From the NCBI GenBank assembly GCA_000827495.1, contig KN817600.1:117589-181588 (forward strand): a stretch of 64,000 nucleotides of DNA, read 5' to 3'. The translations under genes and the position numbers were made by a program. Position 1 is the first letter of the stretch, and each line of letters opens with the position of its first letter. Shown here piece by piece: positions 1 to 11,481 of the stretch. The stretch is from Hypholoma sublateritium FD-334 SS-4 (lineage: Eukaryota; Basidiomycota; Agaricomycetes; Agaricales; Strophariaceae). The notes beneath the pieces were generated by a model. It made no database searches, was not told where the DNA came from, and saw only the letters and a list, made by a program, of their open reading frames with translations.

Positions 1-566
1 GCTCGCTGTCGTTAACGCGAACGTCGACTCCTCGTGCAGTAACCTTATCCCAGGGCAAACACTTTGCCTGGCCGAGAACGCAGCGGAGGATTGCTCCACC
101 ACATATGTTGTCCGCTCTGGGGACACTTGCGATGATATCGCCTCCAGGGCTGGATTGAACACCACCATCTTGTCACTCAACAACCCCCAGATCAACGCAG
201 AGTGCACCAACATCTACACTGACGAGGTTTGTTTTCTGGAGTCTTCTTGATATCGCTGTTGATCTGTTTCTAATCACCGTCTGACAGGTTCTTTGCATTT
301 CCAAGACGGTCCAGGTACCTCCCGTTCCCGCTGGTGGCGTTTCTGTTGTCGCAAGTAGCACCACTATCATTGTGATCCCGTCTGCCACCCCCACCCCCAC
401 CCCCGCTAGCACTACCGTCGCAGCCGCAGCCGCAGCGACCACCTCTGCTGCCGCTGATGACGATGACTGCGACAGCACATCTTCCGGCGACGCAGCCGAC
501 GACGACTGCGACGACTCCACCGACGACGGAGATGACGAAGACCTCCCCTTCTGTGACGAGCTTTAA
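1..566 (+). CDS. LysM-domain protein, 3' end (partial)
   Basis: The gene enters from the left edge, so the start and probable signal peptide are missing. Exons are 2-226 and 288-566, with a 61-nt intron at 227-287. The visible part holds the end of one LysM repeat, then a full LysM repeat beginning near TTYVVRSGDTC and continuing through LNNPQINAEC to VLCIS, which the intron interrupts. Regular cysteines fit extracellular fungal LysM modules, which bind chitin oligomers. After a Pro/Val linker the C-terminus is low complexity: Ala/Thr-rich, then a run of Asp/Ser/Cys ending in DEL before the stop at 566. No GPI signal is evident. Likely secreted or wall-associated; it could be a LysM effector or a self-protection protein. 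Family assignment is firm, role is inferred. Confidence 0.82.
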
Positions 567-1920
567 GTGACCACCCCGTGCTTCTCGCCGCGCGTATCAC
601 CGCTCCTCGCTCCTACACCATAGACGCATGCCTCGCGCCCCATTTCTTGCTCTTTCCCCTCCTACCTCCACAGCATCTCTCTTACTCTCTTACTCTCACT
701 CAGTTTTTCTGTCTCTTCATTGGGATCGAGAATCAGCTGGTCGATATCTCGACCCCCCATCAGCAACCTGTCCTTGTTTGCGTTATGCTCCTTGTTCCAC
801 TTTTTGCGCATTCTCACATAGCCACCGGCTCCACGCGGCATCCTTCGGCGACCCGCGCCCGCTGCTGCAACACTTTTAATCGATTCAACCCCACTCCTCA
901 GCGTGCTTTGGTCGGTCCTGGGGACTGATGTAGAGAGGGCATATTTTCCTACTTTATCAAATATATATGTGCATCGCATCGCAGCTTGTCGAACGTTCGC
1001 GCAGTTACAGAGGCGAACATAAATAATATCTTGATCAAACGCCTCGCGCCATCCCGGATCTGTCGTCTCTGTAGGCTGAGCGTCAACTTGCGGTGGGAGT
1101 ATCATTCTCCGGCAAGATGCGTTTGAACAGGATGTCTGATCAGAACAAAAGTGTTATCTTGGCGATGATTATCCTCAGGAGTGGGCTGTTGTCGGACGGA
1201 GCTACTTCATATTGATGGGCCAACAATCCGACTTGCACAGCAAATATATGTTAGGTCTAATTGTGTCCAGGGAGTGTTTTATATTCTATCTTATCGACTC
1301 AACACATTCAGGCATTGTGTCATGATAGGATTGACATGTGAGTGGAGTATCAAATTGCCTGTAAGGATCGCATTGGAAGGGTATACCCTTCTTTTGGGCA
1401 ATTGATATAACCCGGCTTTGCGGGGACTTCTACTACTGCCTCGTGCACTACATAGGATTGCGTGGGTCCAAAAAGCAGGGCCGGCGCCCCGCATTTCACC
1501 CCATATATCATCCGTAATCAATTAGGGACCAGCGCCTATAGGCCGTGACGCCACCAGATCACCGATCGTTCCCTGTCGGGAGGCAGGCGCCCCTAGGTAC
1601 TGATCCCGAACTGCATTTCAACCATAAACATATGAGTTGCCACACTTTGCTTCGACTTCAACGATGTAGTAAGAAAACCTATGGGATTAAATATATCATT
1701 TGTCTATTGGTGAAGTTTTACAAACAATCTTTCACATTAAATTTGAGTATGTTAAAGAAACTCGCATGGACTACGTAAAAATATAGAAAAGGGAGATTAG
1801 TGATACCCATAAACAAGAGTTACAGCTACGTATACAAGTCATAAGATATTTGTTTAGCAGCTTACGAGTCAGGCCATGGGCATTCAATATTCAATCCTAT
1901 GTGCTATACCCGCCGGTGAT
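567..1920. other. Intergenic region, no gene seen
   Basis: This interval separates the LysM gene from the first membrane-protein gene, whose 3' end is at 1921. Short open frames occur on both strands, but none has splice-compatible neighbours or a recognisable motif. I see no RNA gene. Confidence 0.5.
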
Positions 1921-3256
1921 TTACCAGCCTTTTGGCAAGTGCGAACTACATTCTGATATGCCTCCGATCGAGTCGGCCCTTGAATGGCCGTCGTGCCCAC
2001 TCTCTACAACCTGTTTCACTTCGATTTCGACCACAGGAGGAATGGTGATAATGCAGCCCTGCGGCTCCGTTTCGAACAACCCAATCACGTCGCAATGCGC
2101 CCCGCGCGCCTCGTTAAAGCTCGGCTCAATGATCCGGGTGGTGGATGTGACAGAGTCGTAGAGGTCCCTGCGCGCCGGAGTCTCAAGCTTTATTTGAGGG
2201 GACAAGGCTGACTCCTTGCGGCGCTTTTCCTCGTCGAATTTTGTCTGCCTGAGGATGCGTCCAATTGCGATTGTGCTGCACACGAGATATACCACGGGAG
2301 CCGTGAGCCGTACAGACGATGAGGCGCCAGCCTTGCCTGAGGCGAAGAACCAGATCATGACAGCCATGCTCAGCACCGTTGTCAACCTGAGTTTTTGCTA
2401 AGCTTATTTTTATGAATAAGTGTCGGAACAACTCACAGGAAAAAGACATGCTCGGCTGTTGTCAAAGGCTTCACCAGATATAGCGACTTCTTGCGCGCCA
2501 TCCTTCCGTACCGCTCATGTGGCTTGAGATTCTCGCGGTCTGCGGAGACATTCTGCTTGACGGCCATGATCACAACGGCCAACACGACCGCGTGATAGAC
2601 GAATAGCGTAACAAATGCCGCTCCTACCCACTCTCCCCCGATACGATCTTGGCAGAACGAATTGGTTCCAACGTTGCCTGTCACCCCCACTACGAATACC
2701 ATGGATCCTCCTGGAACAAGAAGCCAGATAGATAGAAGGGATATCAGAACTTTCTTCTGTTTATCCAGAAGGAGGCAGAGGTGGATGGTAGAGAGAAAGA
2801 GGGTGCTCGAAACAGCGACGATGTAGAAGGATGAAATTGCGCTCTCCAGCATATGGCAGATGTGCATAGGGTGGGCTTATTTTTATGATTAAATGAAACT
2901 GTCGCATGAGTAGGAAGGGTACTCACTCAGGTACACCGTTTTGGTAAGAGTATACAACACCGTTGTTGTCCTGTGGAAGATTTGAATCAGATTTTATTTC
3001 GACGCTATTTAGCAAGTCCTCTTACCTGCATAGATAATATAGAAAAGTCTTCACACAAAAGTCGGTATATAATAGACGGTAATCCTGCTTAAGGTGACAT
3101 ATTATGTCCCACATCATGACCTATGGAACGTCATGAGCAGTGTCAAAGAAAGCAATCTATGTTGAACCTTACGCTGAGTGCGCCAACATGGACGTAGATG
3201 ACTGCCGCCAAGCTTCCCGAAGCGGTCGGTGGTACCAAAGCCAGCAAGTGAGCCAT
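1921..3256 (-). CDS. Fungal multi-pass membrane protein of unknown function, paralog A
   Basis: Five exons (transcript order): 3256-3173, 3120-3026, 2970-2927, 2875-2437, 2386-1921, giving 375 aa. The ATG at 3256 is preceded by an in-frame stop. The protein starts with a short hydrophobic stretch, then DIICHLKQDYRLLYTDF, a signature I recall from a large Agaricomycete family of putative seven-helix membrane proteins with a DIL..L..DYRLL motif. Several hydrophobic helices follow, and a polar C-terminal tail of about 100 residues ends in SSHLPKGW. The neighbour at 4322-5673 has the same strand, the same exon 2 and 3 sizes (95 and 44 nt) and the same intron phases, so the pair arose by tandem duplication. 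Function is unknown; a receptor-like or sensory role has been suggested for similar topologies but nothing here proves it. Confidence 0.8.
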
Positions 3257-4321
3257 CCCGGACCAAAGAGCCTAGTGGTGACCGATTGTCGCGTTGGGGG
3301 TTTGCTGAGGGAGAGGGCAGAGCTCTGCAGAGCTGCACGGTGAATCGAGGCCATGATTATAAAGGGAGTTGAAACTGAACCGCATCAAAATCATGACACA
3401 CGTTTTTCTTCTAGTGTGTGATTGACCGGTCCATATATGTTGCGCAATTCGGGGCGATGCTGTTGTCGGGATTTACTGTCCTCTGTACATAGGTTCACAA
3501 AGCCTTTTTCGAATCCCAGGCACCCTATTCAGCGATTCCATGACGGTGACAAAACAGACGAAGGAGCCTGTATAGATATTATTAGTAGAATCCATGATAT
3601 ATTAAACAGCGATTCTCACTGGATACATTGGGTGTATGTATCATTTCTGTTCTTACAATATCGACCGGTTAGAACTTCTTGTAACCAACTTGCGAACGTA
3701 TGTACTTACAAAAGCTTCTGCGACAGGTAAGACGTATGATCAGATCAGACGCATTATCCAACGTTCGAAGTCGGAAGCACTGAGTGCGAACTTCGAAGCT
3801 GATGCGTTATGGTAAAACTCGCCGCTCGGACACCCCTCGGATTATGTGTGGTGATAATCAAAGGTCAATGGTGGACGAGTTTAGCTCTGCGCGACCTGGC
3901 AGTGCTGTATGACGATATCTACGTATCGTAGGATTAAAGGACTTAGATGCGATGGTCGTATGCCAACCTGATGCCAACGATTTCCCTTCATATTCAAGCC
4001 TAATATTAATAAGTTGGACTGTGTGTACCGGATATTTATAAAACTAGTTGAAATCTTACCAACCAATATGAACTGGTAAACTGTGGATCCACCAATTTCA
4101 GTGCTAGTACTGGCTCAATAGTTTGGCACTTCGCGTAGTAAAAGCAGCTCAACAGTCCTCAACTCGTTTTTAATGGTGCCGCAACAATTCATCTGTTTTT
4201 AATTAATCGAATGAGCTACAGTAAACGTATATATACATTTTACACATATAAACCATAAATATGTCTCGTTGTCGGGTACCATATATCCAGCATTTACACT
4301 AAGTATTCCGACGTGCCCATA
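3257..4321. other. Spacer between the two paralogous membrane-protein genes
   Basis: AT-rich spacer that should hold the promoter of paralog A and the 3' end of paralog B. I see no coding exon or RNA gene. Confidence 0.45.
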
Positions 4322-5673
4322 CTACTTCCCCAAGCCCTGTTTGTCCCGAGCCCACCGCCCATCATCCGACTGGTAGTCAATGTCTGGAGTCGAATAGTCG
4401 TGCTTGCTCTGCACGACCTTGTTCACCTCGATCTCTACGATCGGTGGCGTGGTGATACAGCTCGCGGAGTCGGACGTGAACAGCCCAACGACATCGCACT
4501 GCGTTCCTTGCGCTTGTTCGTGTGTCCGGGTGGTCAATGTATCGTTCATGTCCAGGCGCGGCATATCAAGTTTAATTGGAGCGGAGAGCGCTTCCGACAC
4601 CTTGCGTTGTTTCTCCTCGCGCTTGTTGGCCCGGAGCACGCGGCCGAGCATGGTGCTTGCGCAGACGAGGTAGACCGTAACGGGAACGAGACGGAAGGAC
4701 CCGCTCGCCTTGAACGAAACGAGGAACCATATCGCGCCTGCCAGACTCAGCCCTGCAGTCGATCTGCGGGAAATAAAATAAAAATTGATCAGCGCACCGC
4801 ACGATGTTTGGGAGGCGGGTAAAAATAAGCGGCTCACACATAGAATGCGTAGTGCTCTGATGAGAGCGGTTGCGATAAGAAAAGCACCGAGGTCCTACGA
4901 CCTGCTTTTTTGCTGTTGTACCGGTCCTGGGTGGTAAGGCTCTCGCGGTCCTCGGGTGCACTCTGGCGCGATGCGAACAGAACCACGCAGAGCATGATTG
5001 CGTGGTATGCAAAGAGAAGGATGAACGCAGTGGCAACGTACTCGCTCGTGGTGTCCTGACACACGCGCGCCTGGGAGGGCAGCGGGTTGTGCCCAGAGAC
5101 GCCGATTGGGAGCGTGATGTTTCCGCCGACGACTAGAGTGCATAGTGCGAGTAGCGCTTTGAACACGGGGCCCCGGTTTTCCAGGAGCAGAACAAGGTGG
5201 AAGGAGGCCAAAAGCAGGATAGCGAATACGCCGACGATGTAGAACGCGGAAAGAGCGTCGTCCAGGATGTCGCAGATAGTCATCGGGATGGCTGCAAGAA
5301 AAGCGTTAGCCTAGTACGTTAAGCTACACGGAAATTACTTACTCAAATACACCACCTTGGTGAAGGAGTAGAGGAAGGTCATAGTTCTGAAAAGAAATTA
5401 ACCCTTGATCATGCTACGCAAACACTCTTTCGCTCTCACCTGGATAGAAGGTAGAGGAAGGTCTTTATGCAGAAATCTGATACAAGCATATTATAATCGT
5501 TTCTCAGGTTGTTCACGATGTCCCAAATCAAAACCTGAAATTTTTCATGAGGGGTTATTCTCTGTCGACATCTCATAGAGAGAATGAAGAATACGCACGC
5601 TGAGAGCACCGACATGAAAATATATAACCCACCCCGACGCAATTGCGGGGACGCTTTGCTGCAACGAGTCCAT
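4322..5673 (-). CDS. Fungal multi-pass membrane protein of unknown function, paralog B
   Basis: Five exons: 5673-5599, 5534-5440, 5386-5343, 5291-4838, 4763-4322, giving 369 aa. The N-terminus MDSLQQSVPAIASGW leads into a first helix ending HVGALS, exactly where paralog A ends its exon 1. The DIVNNLRNDYNMLVSDF block matches the A protein at the same place. The middle exon carries helices with SAFYIVGVFAILLLASF and an extracellular-looking loop with cysteines (VCQDTTSEYV). The C-terminal tail is polar and contains DFDY-like and EIEVNKVVQ segments shared with A. Intron 1 begins GTGCGT and intron 4 begins GTGAGC. Membrane topology is inferred from hydrophobicity; the biological role is unknown. 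Confidence 0.8.
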
Positions 5674-7236
5674 GATGTGCTGCAGTCTAGATACGACAGG
5701 CAAGGAGGCGTTGTCGGAGCGCGGCTCTCAGTTATCGTCCAGACGAGACGGTCTTCGGGTTGCGGATAGTCAAACGCTCGCGATGAACTTCAACAGAAAA
5801 CCTGCATGCGCAGACGCCGTGCTGCCAAAGTTAATCGCCAGCAAGAAGAGACTAGGCGAGAAGGGAAAATGTTCCGACGAGGCGAGCATATATGTATAAC
5901 TAGTATTTATCCATTCCTTTCCATATTTGATCAGAAGTCCGAGTTGATGGTTTCGAGTGATAAGAATAGGCTGCTGAGCACGAATTTTAAGGGGGGTCCG
6001 ACGGCTGATGATAGATGATTCGGCGTCTACTTACACCGAGTGCTAACCTGTGCTACCGAATAAGACATACCTCTGTATTAGCTGGAAAGGCTTTCATTTA
6101 AACAATAGTTGACTTACCACTAACCAGAAGCAACACTCCGCTAGAAAGGTATCGAATTTCTTAGACGGTGTCAATCCGTGCATCCTAGCAATGGTGTCGT
6201 ATTAACGGCACTTCTGATGAAAGCCCACGGAAGCCGCACAAAAGGGCATAAGTCAATACATACATAGCGTGATAATCCAGGCGTTTCACCCCGTTTCAGG
6301 TACGTCTGAAGCAAATAAACGTGGACGAGGGGATTTCCCCCCCCGAACCGTCCAACTCGGAGAGTCAATCACGGCGATTCACGCTGCGACACAAAGCGAT
6401 GCTCGATGCTGAAAGCATACGACGCTGACAGTAGTATACTCGACTGGATTGGTGGGTATAAAATACCTATGACGGTTGCGACCCTTTGCGACCTGCAACC
6501 ACCTGTCACTTGCGGCACGTCGCAGAAACGCTAGAAGCTGTCGTGAGCCTCTGCGCAGTATAAAGCTCCCAGAACGCACAAGTCCGTATTCATCGAAGTT
6601 CGAAAATCCCCAGCAACCATGCATGGGGAACACATTGCGCACGGCGAAGCCATGTGGGATCCTGTGGGATGGCAGAGGATCACAGGCAGAAGCTGTTCGC
6701 GGGATCTCGAGGCTTGAATTATCCAGTCAAAATCAAATGCATGCGGCAGAACAGATTATAATTACATACCCGGAGGTTTGGACTGTTCCACATGATATGT
6801 CGAAATAGACGCCGCTTTTGACAAAGATGGGGGGCCAAGAACTGGTACGCTGACGCCTCTTGTGATCATATATCTGGCGTGGGTTTGATTCGACATCATA
6901 GATTATCTGCTAATATCAAGTTAGCAAATCAAAAAACATTGACCAGTCACCAAGTAGGGCTGGACTGGTCCGAGTGGGCCGAGTGATTTTGTATTTGATA
7001 CCAATGATAGGAAAAACTGTGGAAGACGTCATTTTTACGCATGTTACATTCAATGGTGCGATAGATTTAGTTGAACAATTGTGTTGCGCAGATCTCTTGA
7101 GTGGCTGATCAACTTGAGGCTGATGCCCCATGAATAGAGGTGGTGCTGGGGGCCTCGAACCCAGTGGATCATCCTTAAGCATCGCTGAGATTCCAATAGG
7201 TAATTAATTATGGCGTCGGATCTATCTATAGAAAGG
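5674..7236. other. Intergenic region, no gene seen
   Basis: About 1.5 kb between paralog B and YIF1, both on the minus strand. Short frames only. A tRNA-like fragment near 7120-7195 was considered and rejected. Confidence 0.45.
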
Positions 7237-8464
7237 TCAAATGCGGACCAGCCAGCCCATGTAGAATATCTGCATCAGCGCCTCCAAGAACAAGAACACA
7301 ATACGTCGCCGGCGCGCTGCTTGAGTGACGGTCCCTGTTGCATGTGTTGGCGCCGCAGATGCGTCGGGTAGGACAACTGCGCGCAGAGATCGAAGCTATA
7401 CTATGGTTAGCATTTAGATGATGTACGTTGCAGGTCACACACCAGGAAGAATGCGTTAGCAGCGAAGGCATATAAAAAGACAATCGTCCATAGCATCCCT
7501 TTCAGCCCCAAGAAACCAGCTGCAAGGGTAAAGATTATGCTACAGGAAACAGTGAGAATTATACATGCAGTGGTGGAAAGTATTGGACATACCCAACAAA
7601 TTTATACCCGCCATACGCAATGAGCTCGACCATCTGACTTGAACCGGGAATGTTGAGGATGTAGCACCCGAGTTTTACAAACGCAAAATCAAGCAGCACT
7701 ACCGCAGTTGCACGCGACGCCGATTCGCCAAGGACAAGGGGGGAGAAATGCTCGGCGATTCCAGAGTGTAGTGTGCTCAGGAGGATGTAGGTGAAGATAG
7801 CCATAACCGGAATGTAGAGATCTGGGCTATTGAGGTCCTCTCTCGGCGGCAACCACTCGCCCTGCGCGCGGGGCCGTCGAAAATACGACTTGTGCATCCA
7901 GGGGAACAGCAGCAGTCGCAGCTTGTTGATCACATACGAGTTCGACACATTGAAGTAGGTTTTGATGTTGTTCGCAGGTATCATGGTTCCAAACTAAACT
8001 TCGTCAGCTCAGCTGCAGCGCGTATGAATAGCCTCTGATTCACGCACATTTCGCTGCACATAGTCCTGCCCCGCGGCGACGGCGCTGTGGCCCAGCTGCA
8101 TCCCAAGCTGCGCGGTCGCGCCGTCCAGGCCCCACGCCGTAAAATCAGAGCCCATGGCTTGCGGCACAGGCTGCTGCGCGGGGTTCTGAGGTTGCATGGG
8201 GTGCATATTCATCCCCGGCTGATATGGCGGCGCCATAGGCGGCATGGGCGGTTGTGAATGTTGAAATGGCGATGTATATGCGGGGACATGTGTCGGGTAT
8301 GCCTGTGTTTGTTGTGGACGCTGCTGACCCGGTGCTGGAGACGAAGAAAAACGCTGATAGCCCTGTGGCGACGCTGGGGTCGATGGTGGCTCCGGAATGT
8401 ATGCTGGATGAGTCGGGACGGGATGCCTTAGAGGTGGAGGAGAATGTGAACCAAATTGGGACAT
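7237..8464 (-). CDS. YIF1: YIF1 family ER-Golgi transport membrane protein
   Basis: Four exons: 8464-8048, 7993-7593, 7539-7443, 7395-7237, giving 357 aa. Yif1 partners with Yip1 and Rab GTPases in ER-to-Golgi vesicle traffic. The first exon is a Pro/Gln-rich cytosolic region starting MSQFGSHSPPPLRHP. The junction of exons 1 and 2 reads QRNFGTMIPANNIKTYFNVS, followed by LRLLLFPWMHKSYF, a hallmark of the family. Four or five hydrophobic segments follow (YIPVMAIFTYILLSTL, VVLLDFAFVKLGCYIL, IIFTLAAGFLGLKGML, FFLLRSLRAVVLPD and a last one ending GWLVRI). The open frame extends upstream of the chosen ATG without a stop, so a longer N-terminus is possible, but the sequence there is Asp-rich and atypical. 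Identification is strong. Confidence 0.93.
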
Positions 8465-10310
8465 TTTGAGTCGACTGTAGGTCGCGTTCAGGTCGTGTTG
8501 GTGAGTGGTTTCGTCGTCGTCGTCGTCTTCGTCGCTGGCGTCGTGCAGACGCGCCGCAGTGCGACGTGGAGGACAGCCTCCAAGCCTAACATCGACAAGC
8601 AATGCAAGCCCCGGCATATCGGCATGATGCCGATAAAAATAGGCACTCACCGTCAACTTTCACCCTCTTTCACCAAAGTTCTTGCAAAGTTCATCAAGTA
8701 AATGATGTTGCGCCGCATTCCAAGGACTATGTAATTAACAATCAAAACACCCAGGTATCTGAATTACTTCTATCTGAATGATAGTTCTGTCTGTCGATCA
8801 AAAAGAGAACCGCCTACATAAAGGAAACAGCCGCGACAGTTGCTTTTCCCGAGCATTTTCAGTTGATTTCCAGTGTTCAAATTGAATGGCTCAACTGAGC
8901 GCAGACGCGTTGAAAATATTGCGAAGGAACAAAGGATTATCGTGGTGGGCAGCACAGTCCATGATTATATGACAATGACAGTCACAGCATGGGAATGCGA
9001 TGCGGCGACAAACTGACGTTCGCAGAGTTCAATGAAGGTACTTATTAGTATCTGGGATCACGCCTCCATAGCCACCCCATCAAGATACTCTCCAGGTACA
9101 ACCGAATCGAAAGACAACAATACTGCTGAGTTCGGCTGCATCGGAGGGGGAGCACATGCTGCTAGGTAGTGGCCTTTGTTCCGCGGCGTAAACAAGTGCC
9201 CCATAATCGACTCACGATTCGAGACATGTACACCGTTGGTATCGAGAATAGCCGACGTCAGATGAATCTAGGATTTCGGATGTCCAAGCAGGACCATCAT
9301 GGAGCCAGAGGCAATACGGGGACTCGCATGCCTAGAGTCGACACTCCAATGAAAGATGGAATCAGATTTATGGACTCGTCGCATTTAACAGCACATAGCA
9401 GAGATGATTTTGGAGGCGATAATGGAGCACATCGAAAATGACAAAGGAGAGCAGGAGAATTGGCCGTTTCCTGAGGTAACGATAGGCGAGAAAAAAAATT
9501 CTAGTTCGGAGACCATGTTGCTTTGATTTGCGATTGGATTGGTGTTTTTCAAGATCTTACAGAAAAAAATCCACTGAAGCCGGAGCCAACGATGGCTCAG
9601 TCAATAGTTTAGCCACGGAAGCCCATGGTACACCAGCACGAGTCTGCTTGTATTGCTCTATTGGCGCAGTCAAGCCGCATGTCATTGCACTTCATTCGTC
9701 GAAACCATCGTCTAGTTTCACCCAGTTGACAAAACAAGGGGAGCAAGTTTATGACTTGCGAATCTTCAAAATCATCACTGGCCTCTGCTTACACTGGAGA
9801 TCGTATTGGATATTATCTCCACCGTGCAATTTCCGGTTCAGTGCAATGTCGAGAAAACGGCGTAGTAATCCTGGCCCTTGTCAGCTCTTACACGGCTGGA
9901 TACAATACGGAAAATGAAAATACTTACGCGTAAGTTGCCTCGGGATGTGAGCGGTGGAGTTTGCATTAACGGTACAAGGAGTTCGACGGAGCGGCACAAG
10001 GGATCGTGCATCTGTGAGATTATCGATAGAGTAGATTGGGCCGCAGAAATCCCCCTTGTTGAAAGTTGACAATGCTAGCTAAACGTTTTCGCAGTGTTTT
10101 TGTGTTGTAAGTTAACTGAAAGGCAGTTGCTCGCGTATCTTGATTAACGTGTATCTTCGGCGGGAAAAAATCACTTCTAATTAATCTATAGCCAAGAAAA
10201 ACACTGAGGACACACAGAAAGATAATACGCAGGTGTTACAAATTGTCCATGATATTATTGAGTTGTCGAACTTCTACGGAAATATGGGAGGCGAGTGTAG
10301 TGTCCATTCG
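8465..10310. other. Intergenic region, no gene seen
   Basis: Contains the YIF1 promoter side and the 3' side of the acetyltransferase gene. Several ORFs of 60-130 codons occur on both strands without family motifs or splice support. I could not support a gene here. Confidence 0.4.
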
Positions 10311-11015
10311 TCACAATCTAGGTGATGGCACGTCGGCAACGGGGAGAACAGCAGTCGGGAGCACGGATGCGGCGGTAACCGTGTGGTATCGTGCCATCTC
10401 GTTCTCCTTTTTCTCGAAGCCGCACTTCTTGTAGAACGCTGAAAGAGGAGGCCTCGGTACGACGACGAACGTGTGAAACAAGCAGACTCACGGATGTTCT
10501 CGTCGCTGCAGTTCAATATCGTCTTGTAGCAGCCCGTCGCTTCGCTAATGCCGGTCAGAGCCTGGATGACGCGCAGTCCGAGCTTGCGGCCCTGCATGCT
10601 CTTGTCGACGGCGATGTCCTCGATGTGGCCGACGCGCCCGAGGTTGCGCGTAAACTTCTGCTCCATGAAGATGGAGCCGACACCGACGACGGTATCTGTT
10701 TCCCGTGAGACAATGACGACGGTGTAGTAGGTGTTGGGGCATGAGCGCAGCGTTTCGAAGGCCTGAGTGTACTGCTCGACGGTGAGGTCGGGCGTCGACG
10801 TCAGGACGGCTAGCACAGAGAGATGTGAGCGTGAGTGGTCTGTCTTGGCCAAGGGGCGCATCTACTCATCGTGCTGCTTAGTTGTTTTCAGGCAGCAACC
10901 ACATTGCACAAGGACGTACGTGCAGATCAGCACCAAGCTGCGACTTCACGTTGCCAGGTATCAAACTTGGCGAAAACAACAGATCGAGCTCGGAATCCGG
11001 AGTGAAGGAAGGCAT
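10311..11015 (-). CDS. GNA1: Glucosamine-6-phosphate N-acetyltransferase (GNAT family)
   Basis: Three exons: 11015-10920, 10861-10492, 10438-10311, giving 197 aa. Gna1 transfers acetyl from acetyl-CoA to glucosamine-6-phosphate on the route to UDP-GlcNAc, chitin and N-glycans, in the cytosol. The N-terminus has ELDLLFSPSLI and the LHMRPLAKTDHSRSHL block typical of fungal Gna1. The acetyl-CoA site is seen at about residues 110-127 (GHIEDIAVDKSMQGRKLG), followed by VIQALTGISEATGCYK and, across the last splice, ENIPFYKKCGFEKKENEM. The ATG at 11015 gives the family's usual start. After MARYH an extra tail of about 24 residues rich in Val, Ala and Pro extends past where compact homologs such as the 159-aa yeast enzyme end. 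Identification is strong. Confidence 0.93.
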
Positions 11016-11481
11016 GATATTAGTGAGTTGAGGTAGGAAAGCAAGAGTAAGTTGGCTATAAAGTAGGGAATGAGGCTGTGGTGGTGGTTGACAGGAGCTC
11101 CATGCAATTGCCGAAAATGGCTATTTATTTAGCGCGGCACCGCCACTGTGCCACTGAAACGCCACGACTCCCGAGGGCACAGCTGCGCAGCGGCGATTCG
11201 CGAGCGCCCGCTCGTTGCCATGCATCATATTGATACTTACCTTGGCTGCCTCCATAAATCCTTTGACCTGGCCGTACTCGCATCTACTTAGACTTGGAGA
11301 CTCTCGGAGACACGAAATAAATAAAAAATCAATAAAAAATCAGCAAAAAAATCCTAGTTCCTGTCTGGAATTTCAATTTAAAAGGCTAAGCCAAGACTCG
11401 TCGCGTTACTACCTGCCTTCGTTTTTCTGCGTTGACAATGCAAGAATCAAGTGTGCATAGCGTCCAGTACTGTTCTGATTT
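11016..11481. other. Intergenic region between GNA1 and the HET gene
   Basis: Contains the upstream region of GNA1 (minus strand) and the 3' flank of the HET gene. No coding exon or RNA gene seen. Confidence 0.4.

Noticed and set aside
7120..7195. tRNA-like fragment on the minus strand with GGGTTCGAGGCCC and an ACC end
   Set aside because: The T-arm stem does not pair properly, and no anticodon arm or acceptor stem can be built around it.
9169..9441. 90-codon plus-strand ORF
   Set aside because: Isolated, low similarity to any family I know, and no flanking splice pattern.
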